Source: an uncultured Lautropia sp. (lineage in GTDB: Bacteria > Pseudomonadota > Gammaproteobacteria > Burkholderiales > Burkholderiaceae_E). Taken from it: a stretch of 16,553 bases of DNA. Positions within the stretch are counted from its first letter, which is position 1. Each line of letters begins with the position of its first letter. The DNA lies in the NCBI GenBank assembly GCA_938046755.1, contig CALIXC010000316.1, positions 1-16,553 of the forward strand, read 5' to 3'. Of the stretch, positions 1 to 7,763 are shown piece after piece. The notes under the pieces are model-generated. The model had not been told where the DNA came from. It did not search any database and was given only the letters and a program-made list of their open reading frames with translations. A program made the translations under genes and the position numbers.

Positions 1-254
1 CCGTCCGCGGCAGTGCCATTGGCGCCGCCGTCGAGCGCCTGTGCGACGACGAACGCCTGTTCGCGGACAGCGCCAGTGATCGCGGTGCCGCGCACCACGG
101 GCAGCCCGCGCTCGTCCTTCTCGACGACCGCGTCCACTCCCCCGGCGACGCCGGTGCCCGTGGACACGCCCCAGTCGGAGTGGAAGACGATCGTCACGTC
201 GAGGGGCCGGGCGGATCCGGTCCCCGGTGCTGCGGCACTGTCTGCGGTGCTCAT
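1..254 (-). CDS. RAMP-superfamily (Cas7/Csm3-like) protein, N-terminal part only
   Basis: The gene runs off the left edge, so only the first 84 codons are visible. The start ATG (254-252) shares bases with the TGA stop of the Cas10-like gene (253-251), a four-base overlap that implies translational coupling in one operon. After about 17 low-complexity residues comes a strand-like DVTIVFHSDWGVSTGTG, then a run ending in GLPVVRGTAITGAVREQA. The pattern G-L-P-x-V-x-G-x-x-I-x-G-A-x-R is the conserved RAMP element (compare GxPYIPGSSLKGxxR of Csm3, Cmr4 and related Cas7 proteins). Such proteins form the crRNA-binding backbone of type III effector complexes and often carry the target-RNA cleaving aspartate. 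The rest of the gene is needed to tell a Csm3/Cmr4-like backbone from a Cmr6-like cap or a fused RAMP. Family assignment rests on this motif and on the Cas10-like neighbour. Confidence 0.72.
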   Translation of the reverse strand, partial: MSTADSAAAPGTGSARPLDVTIVFHSDWGVSTGTGVAGGVDAVVEKDERGLPVVRGTAITGAVREQAFVVAQALDGGANGTAAD

Positions 255-2272
255 TCCTGGGCCTCCTGGGGGGTTTCGGGTTCGGAGCCGTCGGCGGGGC
301 ACTGGCTGTCCAGGTAGCTGCCGGGGAGGAGATCGCTCAGTTCCATGAGGTCGAAGAGCGCGCGGGGGCCGCCGATTCCCTCGACGGCTGATCGGGGCAC
401 GTCCTCCTCAACGGCCTTCCATTCCTTCTCGGCCTTCTGCGCGAGTGATCCGCTCACGCCGTCCTGGCCCGCAAGCCCCGCCTGGGCGGCGTCGGACCGG
501 AGCTTGCGGATCCTGGCGGCCCGTGTTCTGGGGAAGCGGGCCGCGCCCGCCGCGGGTTCTTCCGAGGTGAGGCCCTTGAACTTACGGACCCGTTCGCATA
601 CGGCGCGCCAGGACTGGTGCTGCTCCTGCGACGCGCGATCCGGTGCGCCGCTGTGGGACCCCAGCAGGAAGGGGCGGGTGGTGAAGGAGGAATACGCCCG
701 CAGGATCCCCGCAGGGTCCAGGACGGCGGAGTCGAAGAGCACGTGGTGGGTCAGCGTCGACTGGACGGGACTGTGGGCCTTGCCGAGTTCCTTGGCTCTG
801 CCGACGAGGCGTTCGGCCAGGTCGTAGGCGATGTGGAACGGGAAATTGCGGCGGACGACGGCGACCCCCGCGGCGGCCGTCATGGGGCCCGTGCCCTCTT
901 CGCGCCCCAGGTGCCTGAGGAGCGGGTCCCCCTCGGTGTTCGCCTCGTAGTGCTCGAGGTAGGCGGCCGCGAAGGGGAGGGCGTAGTCGCCACTGGTGAG
1001 GACGGTGACGTCGTCGCCCCCCAGGATGACGGGGACGACCGGGACGACGGTGAAGTCCAGGTCCGATGAATCGGCGTCCGCCTTCGCCCACAGCGCGACA
1101 TCCTGCCAGGCGTCGGCGAACGCCTTGGTCACGGCTTGTTCCAGGCGGGTGTTGACGGCGAGGACGAAGCGCCGCAGCGCGTCGTCGTCGTTGGGCTCGC
1201 AGCCGACGGCCTCCAGGAAATCGTCCGCGCTGACACGGCTCATCGCTGTGCCCAGATGCTGCATGACGGCGCCGACGCCATTGCCGTCGATGTGGATGAC
1301 GGCCACTTTGGACAGGGCTGACGCCCCTCCGGCGGCTTGGCACGATGCCGTGGGGACATCCTGGAACCGCTCCTCAACGGCGTTGAGGAGGTGCTGACCG
1401 CCGGCGCCGGGTTCAGCACCGGCACTCTTCCCGTTGTCGGAGCGGTTCCCATTGGCGCCGTCCTGGTCGCGAGCGGAGGAGTCCCCGTTACTGGGGGAGC
1501 CCTCCGTTCCCCCACCCGTAGTCGCGGCGCTAGCACCGCCGGAGAAGGCCGTTTCGAGCATTGTGACGAGTTTCGTGGGGTCGCGCGCGATCTCTTCCCG
1601 GAATCCGTCCAGGTCGTGGTTCTCCTTGCACGCGAGGGCTATGAGGCCCTTGCGCGCGTAGAAGGCCTGGTAGCGTTTGATCCGGGCCGGCAGGGATAGC
1701 GGTGTCCCCTTATCGTCCTTGGCCTCGTCGGGGCAGCTGTACAGGCGCTCCAGTGTCGGTGATGCGGGCAGGACGGAGTCCTTGGCCCTGGCCAGGAAGG
1801 GCATCTGGGGGAATCGGGCGTCTGCGGGCGGACGCCGCAGGCCGTACTGCGCGGCCCGGGTGTGGATCTCCTTGAGGAGGGCCTCATCGACGTGGGTTCT
1901 GCCGCCCATGTCGATGTGCACGCCGGAGACATCCACGCCGGGCGCTTCGGTGAGCGCCGTCCGGGTGACGCGCCCGATCACGGCTTTCGCCTGCTCCGCC
2001 TCGTCCACCATGAAGATGACTTTTCCGGAGGAGCGGGAGACCCACAGGGTATCGAGGCCGTCGAGCGGGTGGGCGCCCGTGGCGCCGGGCCTTCCGCCGT
2101 GCTTCGGGCGCCCCTCCCGCCAAGCGTCGACGACCCCTGTCTTGCGCAAGGCGTCCTCGGTCCACTCCTTGAGGCGGACGAGCTGGGAGGAGGCGCCGAT
2201 ACTGTCGCGCAGGCGGGGCGCGGAGAAGATGTGGCGCTGATTCCCATTGGTCTCAATCATGACGAGCTGCAT
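251..2272 (-). CDS. Cas10/Cmr2-like CRISPR polymerase-cyclase, no visible HD domain
   Basis: This is a 673-residue protein. The ATG at 2272 is chosen because GAGAGGAAG lies just upstream (2284-2276) and the protein opens at once with a family-like sequence; the frame is open further upstream only as a shadow of the phage gene. Residues 5-30 (MIETNGNQRHIF...LRDSIGAS) resemble the first palm domain of Cmr2 (GPVQxFIxxARxxRDLWxGS). A low-complexity Gly/Ser/Asn/Asp linker spans about 244-293. The second palm has VIHIDGNGVG (324-334, Asp329) and GGDD at 418-421, followed by a Cas10-like helix (FPFHIAYDLAERLVGRAKELGK, 477-498). The C-terminus (about 530-673) is charged and helical. Known Cas10 proteins with GGDD make cyclic oligoadenylate on target RNA binding, which activates CARF or SAVED effectors. 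I see no N-terminal HD motif and no CxxC zinc ribbon, so ssDNA cleavage is unlikely. The RAMP gene follows with a four-base overlap. Subtype (III-B-like or an unclassified actinobacterial variant) is open. Confidence 0.85.
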   Translation of the reverse strand: MQLVMIETNGNQRHIFSAPRLRDSIGASSQLVRLKEWTEDALRKTGVVDAWREGRPKHGGRPGATGAHPLDGLDTLWVSRSSGKVIFMVDEAEQAKAVIGRVTRTALTEAPGVDVSGVHIDMGGRTHVDEALLKEIHTRAAQYGLRRPPADARFPQMPFLARAKDSVLPASPTLERLYSCPDEAKDDKGTPLSLPARIKRYQAFYARKGLIALACKENHDLDGFREEIARDPTKLVTMLETAFSGGASAATTGGGTEGSPSNGDSSARDQDGANGNRSDNGKSAGAEPGAGGQHLLNAVEERFQDVPTASCQAAGGASALSKVAVIHIDGNGVGAVMQHLGTAMSRVSADDFLEAVGCEPNDDDALRRFVLAVNTRLEQAVTKAFADAWQDVALWAKADADSSDLDFTVVPVVPVILGGDDVTVLTSGDYALPFAAAYLEHYEANTEGDPLLRHLGREEGTGPMTAAAGVAVVRRNFPFHIAYDLAERLVGRAKELGKAHSPVQSTLTHHVLFDSAVLDPAGILRAYSSFTTRPFLLGSHSGAPDRASQEQHQSWRAVCERVRKFKGLTSEEPAAGAARFPRTRAARIRKLRSDAAQAGLAGQDGVSGSLAQKAEKEWKAVEEDVPRSAVEGIGGPRALFDLMELSDLLPGSYLDSQCPADGSEPETPQEAQE

Positions 2273-2426
2273 GGGCTTCCTCTCGGACGGCCGGAACGTG
2301 CACAAATCACATGCTACGCCCGACCGCGATTGCGCGAGGGGGGTTTGCCGAGGCGCATACCAGGAACATCGCAGCCTGGTTGAGCACCAGTCGAGTTGAA
2401 TGACATGAGGCTCTTCCGGGCCCTGC
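2273..2426. other. Leader of the Cas10-like gene, gene-free
   Basis: This gap separates the stop of the tape measure frame (2427) from the Cas10-like start (2272). On the minus strand it has a possible weak -10 (TAGCAT) about 45 bases upstream of the ATG, no clear -35, and then the GAGAGGAAG ribosome site. A small inverted repeat, CTGGT/ACCAG (2376-2380 and 2386-2390), lies here. No CRISPR repeat copies or direct repeats are visible. The seam between phage DNA and the CRISPR operon may be near the right edge of this stretch. Confidence 0.45.
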
Positions 2427-5400
2427 TCATCGTGTCCGGGGCGGGGTGCGCCCGTTCCCCCGTCCAGCGCGGCGGAACAGGTCGGCCCTCGCGCTGGCCG
2501 GTCGGTGCACGCCGGGGGCGAGCCACCCACCCCTGTCATACTTCGCGGCCCCTCCGTAGCGGCCCACCGTGGGGGACCCCCAGATCGAGGTCTCCCGGCC
2601 GGCGCCCCCGGGCTGGGGCTCCTCCACCATGGAGTCCCCGCCCGAGTAGATCGCCACGTGGTACGCCGGCGACCCCCAGAAGAGCAGGTCTCCGGGGACC
2701 TTGTCCGCCCAGCTGATGGGCGTGCTGGCGGACTGGTAGCCCGCAGCCGTGAGCCTGGGCCAGCCCCAGCCCAGCTGCTGGGCGGCCCAGTACACCAGGC
2801 CCGAGCAGTCCAGGCCCGGAGGGATCGAGGACCCGCCCCACACGTAGGGGACGCCGATGGCGCCGCGCGCGGCACCCACCAGGCCCTCCCCGCCCGCAAG
2901 CCCCGACTTCTCCGTCTCCGAGACGAAGAAGTCCTTGATCCCGTCGAACAGCAGCGTCGGGATGTGGCGGACGGCTTTGACCCAGAACGGGTCGTCGTCG
3001 CTGCCGAAGAGCAGGGCCTTGGCGGGCTTGATGATGAGGTTGACGACGGCCCCGATGGGGTCGCTGATGATGTCGGCGACCGCTGACGCAGTGTCCTTGA
3101 CCCAGTTCCACGCGGCGGAGAACCCGTCCGTGATCGCGCCCCAGATCCCGCCGTCCGCGAACGCGACCTGGCCACGGTGGTCCCCGTAGTCACCGACGTC
3201 GGCCAGGCCGACGCCCCGCGAGGCGTTGACTCGATCGAGCCACTTCTTGCCGCCGAGGGCGCGCAGCGCGTCCGGGCGGATGATGCCTTCGCCCCCGGAC
3301 AGGCGCAGCGCGCCGCCCCCGTCGGGCGAGTAGAACGTGTACACGTCCCTCCCGGGCGTGTACCCCGGCGTCATGGTCGAGAACTGACCGCCCGTCGCGT
3401 AGGCGATAGGCTCCACATCGGGCAGGCGGATGTCCAACCCGATAGCGCCAGCGATAGAATCAAAAGCCCACTTGATCCCATCGCGGTAAACCGTCTCAAT
3501 GACGAAGTTGATAGGCGCTACAGCCACCGCTTTGATCGCGTTGAACGCTGTCTCAATAGCGGATTTGAATGTCTCGAACCCTGCTTTGATCCCATCTATA
3601 GCGCCCTGCAAAGCGGGGAATATCGTATCGGTGATAACGGAGACGACGGCCTGTATCTTGTCGCCGATGGCGTCCCATATTGGCTTGATGATGTTGTCGT
3701 ATAGCCACTGGAATACGGGTCCGAGCGTCCCCTCGATAACCCCGACTATTCCACTGAATATACCGCTTATAATCCCCCACGCAGTGCTGATCGTATTCCA
3801 TATCGCTCCGAACACTGTTTCCACGGTCCCCTGCAAGACCGTGAACGCCACTCCTACCACTCCTCCGAGTGTGGCGGTCAGTACGTCGAACACCGGCTTG
3901 ATGAAGTACTCCCACGCCCCCATGATGGCGTTCGAGACCGCCTCGAACACGGGCTGGACCACGCCGGTCCAGAAATCCCACATGGCGGGCATCAGAGTGT
4001 CGGAGAAAAATCTGGCGAGGGTCTGCAGGACTGGCTCAACGACCGCCCACGCCCCTGCCACAGCATCGGAGAACCCCTGCCACATGGGCACGAGGACGTT
4101 CTCCCACAGGATCTGCAGGGCCGGGCCCAGGACCTCGGTGAGCAGGGACCACAGGGCCTGGAGGACCGGCTGGGCGACCGCCCACGCCAGTGAGATGGCG
4201 GACCCGACGCCCTCGATCACGGGCCGCAGGACGCCGTCCCACACCCCCACGATGCCGGGGACCAGAGTCCCCGTGATCCAGTCCCACACGGCGCCGAGTG
4301 CGGGCTGGACGACCCCGGACCACACGTCACTGATCGTCCGCGCGACCTCAACAACAGCATCCCTCGCAGTGAGGAGCACATCGACGACCATCGAGTCCTC
4401 GTCCAGGCCGAACAAGTTCCCGTCGAAGTCACCCTGGAACAGGAGTTTCCCTATCGACTCGATGCCAGGAATGAGGGTGCCGCTGATCCACCCCCACACA
4501 GCCTCGAATACAGGCTGGATCACGCCCTCCCAGATCTGCTGGAAGACCGCGCCGATCTCCTGGACCTTCGCCCGGAAGTCCTCGCTGGTTTTGTACAGGT
4601 GCACCATCCATGCGACTAGCCCGGCAATAGCAACGGCGATGATGCCGATCCAGTTCGCCGCGAGCGCCTTGTTGAGCGCCTCGACGGTGAAGGTCAGCCC
4701 CTTCACCCAGCCCACGACCGAGCTGATGATCGTGAGCGCGCCGAACGCTCCCGCCCACGCGGCAATCGCAACGCCGAACAGCTTGACCGTCTCCTGGTTG
4801 TCCTTCACCCAGGAGAAGAACCCGCCGATAGTCTCCGAGAGCCAGTTCATGGCTCCGGTGATCGCGGGCTTCATGTAGTCGATAGTGTCTTTCAGGCCGC
4901 CGACAATGGTGGCCTGCAAGTTTCCCGCCGCGTTCTCGATGCGCGACAGGTCCGACGCGGCCGCAACAGCCGTGCCGTCGGACCCGAGCTCGAGGAGCGC
5001 CTGATTGAACTCCTCCGCCGAGATCTGCCCCTGCGCCATCGCGTCGCGGAAATTCCCCGTGTAAGCACCCATGTCCGCGAGCGCCCGCTGGATCTTGCCG
5101 GACGCGCCGGGGATCGCGTTGGCGATCTGGTTCCAGTCCTGCGTCTGGAGCTTCCCGGCGCCGTTGACCTGGACGAGTGCCAGGCCGAGGGATTTGTAGG
5201 TGTTCTTGGTGCCGCCCGCGACGGCGTTGAGGTTGCCGGCGGCCTCGGCCAACTTGTCGAAGCCCTCGACGTTGTTGGCGGCGAGTTGGGCGGTGATGCC
5301 CTGGATGTCGGCCAGGTCGTACACGGTGTCGTCCGCGTACTTCTGGGCGGCGGCGCCCAGGCTGGCGATCTGGTCCTCCGCGACGCCGGCGAACCGCAGC

Positions 5401-5475
5401 GTCGACGCGAACGTGTTGGTCGCGTCGGAGGCTTGGATGGCCTCGCCGACGAAGCCGCCGATGCCGACGGCGGCG
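2427..5475 (-). CDS. Phage tail tape measure protein with C-terminal NlpC/P60 domain; N-terminus replaced by PilD
   Basis: About 1,015 residues of a siphophage or prophage tail tape measure protein, which sets tail length and enters the host envelope with the genome. The frame is read as a continuation of the pilD frame (ATG 6224), and numbering follows that frame. The phage part starts near residue 251 (GFVGEAIQASDATNTFASTLRFAG, typical near the start of a TMP after a missing N-terminal stretch). Hydrophobic segments lie at about 481-508 and 520-543. A tryptophan-rich repeat array (W-x-x-V-h-x-P-V) covers about 565-780. A peptidase domain near the end has DCSGLV (Cys1140) and AYHVAIYSG (His1189), the NlpC/P60 Cys-His pair used for local peptidoglycan cleavage. 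KYDRGGWLAPG (about 1228-1238) is the usual TMP C-terminal motif, but the following Arg/Pro-rich residues to the stop look out of frame. Part of the gene (about 3,420-3,850) is much lower in GC than its flanks. Confidence 0.82.
3880..4535 (-). repeat. Degenerate W-x-x-V-h-x-P-V repeat array in the tape measure protein
   Basis: Translated on the minus strand, about eight units share a Trp, a hydrophobic pair, an invariant Pro and a following hydrophobic helix: IWEGVIQPVFEAVWGWI, VWSGVVQPALGAVWDWI, VWDGVLRPVIEGVGSAI, AWAVAQPVLQALWSLL, LWENVLVPMWQGFSDAV, AWAVVEPVLQTLARFF, FWTGVVQPVFEAVSNAI and AWEYFIKPVFDVL. A second element, WISGTLIPGI / WITGTLVPGI, alternates with it early on. Regularly spaced aromatic repeats are known in tape measure proteins and scale with tail length. 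The boundaries are approximate. Confidence 0.7.
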
Positions 5476-5492
5476 CCGATGACCGAGGACAT
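5456..5492. other. Chimeric junction pilD / phage tape measure
   Basis: To the right, translation is PilD up to AIILMSSVIG. To the left it becomes tape measure protein (GGFVGEAIQASD). The bridging codons for GAAVGIGG fit both families: prepilin peptidases usually read S-S-x-V/I-G-A-A-V-G here, and tape measure proteins often have a Gly/Ala/Val-rich run before the EAIQASD-like helix. The crossover therefore lies in a short GC-rich stretch that both parents could share, as expected for an assembly or amplification chimera. The exact base cannot be fixed from the sequence alone. Confidence 0.8.
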
Positions 5493-6224
5493 CAGGATGA
5501 TGGCGGGCAGGGCCTGCCAGCCGAACCAGGCGCCTAGGGCCGCCAGCAGCTTGAAGTCGCCGTAGCCCATGCCTTCCTTGCCGGTGATCAGCTTGAAGAG
5601 CCAGTAGACGCTCCACAGCGACAGGTAGCCGGTCATGGAGCCGATGACGGCATCGGGCAGCGGGGCCATGCCGTGCGAGGTAAGGTTGAGCAGCAACCCG
5701 CCCCACAGCAGCGGCAGCGTCAGGCTGTCGGGCAGTAGCTGGGTGTCGTAGTCGATGAAGGTGAGGGCCACCAGGACGCAGCAGAACACGGCGGCGGCGA
5801 TGCCGGTGACGCCGAAGCCCAGATGCCAGACGCTGGCGGCGGCCAGCATGCCGGTCAGCAGTTCCACCAGCGGGTAGCGCACGGGAATGGGCTTGCGGCA
5901 TTCACGGCAGGCGCCGCGCAGGAAGAGCCACGACAGTACCGGGATGTTTTCCAGGGCAGTGATCTGGTGGCCGCAGTGCGGGCAGCGCGAGCGCGGAACC
6001 AGCAGGTTGAAGGGGGGCTTCTTCTCGGCCGGGGTGGCGGCGTCTGCAGCGGTGGCGTTCTGCTGCGCCAGCGCTTCTTCCAGTTCGGCCTCCCACTGGG
6101 CCTGCATCATCAGCGGAAGCCGGTGGATGACCACGTTGAGGAAGCTGCCCACCAGCAGGCCCACCACGCCGGCGACGATCACGGAGAATTCCGGCGTGAT
6201 CCAGTAGATGTTTTCGATGCCCAT
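5457..6224 (-). CDS. pilD: Type IV prepilin peptidase/N-methyltransferase PilD, C-terminus lost at a chimeric junction
   Basis: PilD is an inner-membrane aspartyl peptidase that cleaves the leader of type IV prepilins and N-methylates the new N-terminus. About 255 of the usual roughly 285-290 residues are present. The start ATG at 6224 has AGGGA upstream and gives the expected N-terminal hydrophobic segment ending in VGSFLNVVIHRLP; the longer frame from 6287 begins with an implausible arginine-rich stretch. The cytoplasmic zinc-binding loop has CPHC (Cys81, Cys84) and CREC (Cys106, Cys109), followed by KPIPVRYPLVELLTG. Both catalytic aspartate regions are present: FIDYDTQLLPD (Asp158/160) and GYGDFKL (Asp223). 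Protein identity then switches around residue 250 to a phage tape measure protein, so the last one or two membrane helices are missing. It follows pilC on the same strand after a structured 211-bp gap. In the source genome pilD is presumably complete. Confidence 0.9.
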
Positions 6225-6435
6225 GCTTGTTTCCCTGGTTCCTGGCGGGGGCCGGGCAGACCCCTGCGGTCTATCCCTGCGGTCCATGTGCTGCCGCGAG
6301 GGGTGTCAGCGGGGGATTCCGGCTGGACTCCCCTGAAATGTGAAGGGGCGACCATGCGGGCATGGCCGCCCCGGTTTCCGGGGAAGGGCGGTGCGTGCTG
6401 CCGTCCGCGCCTTCCCGGGGTGGCGAATGGAAGTA
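6225..6435 (-). promoter_or_regulatory. Structured intergenic region between pilC and pilD
   Basis: This 211-bp gap holds tandem inverted repeats just after the pilC stop. The first pairs 6381-6391 with 6405-6416 (arms GGGAAGGGCGG and CCGCGCCTTCCC, one bulged base). The second pairs 6345-6356 with 6361-6372 (GGGGCG-A-CCATG, loop CGGG, CATGG-C-CGCCCC); in the minus-strand transcript the internal A/C position becomes a G-U pair, giving a 12-bp stem. A short CCCCGG-TTT-CCGGGG repeat (6369-6383) could compete with either. A weak T-rich stretch (TTCACATTTC) follows the second hairpin on the minus strand, so it could act as a terminator or attenuator, or as a processing or stability site that lowers pilD expression. 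Confidence 0.5.
6345..6372 (-). terminator. Possible rho-independent terminator or attenuator downstream of pilC
   Basis: In the minus-strand transcript the arms GGGGCGGCCATG and CATGGTCGCCCC pair over 12 positions, including one G-U, around a four-base CCCG loop. The 3' side continues TTCACATTTC, which is only moderately U-rich, so termination may be partial. Placement between pilC and pilD would allow uneven expression of the two genes. Confidence 0.4.
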
Positions 6436-7683
6436 TTACACCACCTGGCCCAGCTTGAAGATGGGCAGATACATGGCCACCACCAAGCCACCGATCAGCG
6501 TGCCCAGCACCACCATGATCAGCGGTTCCATCAGGGAGGAGAGGCTTTCCACTGCATCGTCCACCTCGCGCTCATACACGTCGGCGGACTTGCCCAGCAT
6601 GGAGTCCAGCGAACCGGATTCCTCGCCGATGGAGGCCATCTGCAGCACCATGTTGGGGAAGACGTTGGCGTTGTTCATGGCTACCGTAAGGCTGGTACCG
6701 GTGGAGACTTCCTGTTGGATCTTCTTGGTGGCCTGCAGGTAGACGATGTTGCCTGCGGCACCACCCACCGAGTCCAGGGCTTCGACCAGCGGCACGCCAG
6801 CGGCGAACATGGTGGACAGCGTGCGCAGCCAGCGCGCGATGGTGGCCTTGCGGATGACCGGCCCGAAGATGGGCAGCTTCAGGAACAGCCGGTCCATGAA
6901 CATCTGCATCTTGGGCGAGCGCTTCCAGGCCTGCAGGAAGAAGTAGATGCCCAGGCCGATGCCGCCGAAGATGATGTACCAGTTCTGGACGAAGTAGTCC
7001 GACAGCGCCATCACGAACAGCGTGGGGGCAGGCAGGTCGGCGCCGAAGCTCTCGAACACGCTCTTGAAGGCGGGCACCACGAACAGCATGATCACCGCCA
7101 CCACGATGAAGGCCACCACCATCACGGCCGTGGGGTAGAAGAGGGCGGATTTGATCTTGGCCTTGATGGCCTCCATCTTCTCCTTGTACATGGCCAGCCG
7201 GTCCAGCAGGTCGTCCAGAATACCGGCCTGTTCACCCGCGCCCACCAGGTTGCAGAAGAGATTGTCGAAGTACAGGGGATACTTGCGGAAGGCTTGCGAC
7301 AGCGCGGTACCGGTTTCCACATCGGCCTTGATGTCGGTGAAGAGCTTGGCCACGGCGCCGTTGTCCGTCCCCTTGGCCACGATGTCGAAGGCCTGCAGCA
7401 GCGGCACGCCGGCCTTCATCATGGTGGCCAGCTGGCGCGTGAACAGCGTGATGTCCTTGTCCTGGATCTTGCCGCGTGCCGCCTTGTAGCGCTGCTTCTT
7501 GATGCGCGTGACGACGATGCCCTGCCGGCGCAGGGTGTTGACGACGATGGTCTCGCCGCTGGCCCGGGTCTCACCGCGCAGCGTCTTGCCGGCGCGGTCG
7601 CGCCCTTCCCAGACGAAGTTGAATTCCTTGGGCCGCGAGGTGGCGCTCTTTGCGCCCGTTGCGGTCATTGCCTTGGCTGCCAT
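6436..7683 (-). CDS. pilC: Type IV pilus inner-membrane platform protein PilC
   Basis: This 415-residue protein has the normal length for PilC/GspF-family proteins. It is the polytopic platform that couples the PilB/PilT motors to the growing pilin fibre. Two T2SSF domains are visible as an internal duplication: FTRQLATMMKAGVPLLQAF (81-99) and WLRTLSTMFAAGVPLVEAL (285-303). The G-EQAG-L/GEESGSL elements recur at about 150 and 353. Membrane segments lie near 181-206 (ending FVVPAF), 236-251 and 386-410. An N-terminal cytoplasmic part (FVWEGRDRAGKTLRGE, 23-38) is typical of the family. The start ATG at 7683 has a GGAGTG element about ten bases upstream. It lies 80 bp downstream of pilB on the same strand, in the order pilB-pilC-pilD common in beta- and gammaproteobacteria. 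The reading frame is intact. Confidence 0.95.
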   Translation of the reverse strand: MAAKAMTATGAKSATSRPKEFNFVWEGRDRAGKTLRGETRASGETIVVNTLRRQGIVVTRIKKQRYKAARGKIQDKDITLFTRQLATMMKAGVPLLQAFDIVAKGTDNGAVAKLFTDIKADVETGTALSQAFRKYPLYFDNLFCNLVGAGEQAGILDDLLDRLAMYKEKMEAIKAKIKSALFYPTAVMVVAFIVVAVIMLFVVPAFKSVFESFGADLPAPTLFVMALSDYFVQNWYIIFGGIGLGIYFFLQAWKRSPKMQMFMDRLFLKLPIFGPVIRKATIARWLRTLSTMFAAGVPLVEALDSVGGAAGNIVYLQATKKIQQEVSTGTSLTVAMNNANVFPNMVLQMASIGEESGSLDSMLGKSADVYEREVDDAVESLSSLMEPLIMVVLGTLIGGLVVAMYLPIFKLGQVV

Positions 7684-7763
7684 GTTGTTGCGTCACTCCG
7701 GAGTTTTCGGTTCTTTCGGAAAGCGGTGGGGGAGGGCCGGGGTGAGCCAGCCGGACAGGGGGG

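Noticed and set aside
2273..2426. CRISPR array or leader next to the Cas10-like gene
   Set aside because: Only one short inverted repeat is present; no regularly spaced direct repeats occur here or elsewhere in the window.
2273..3193. N-terminal extension of the Cas10-like frame to 3193
   Set aside because: The extra 307 residues are Arg/Ser/Pro-rich and lie over the tape measure gene, which has clear domains in another frame; the ATG at 2272 has its own ribosome site.
6225..6287. Upstream start for pilD at 6287
   Set aside because: The added 21 residues are Arg/Pro-rich, whereas the ATG at 6224 has a ribosome site and the normal PilD N-terminus.
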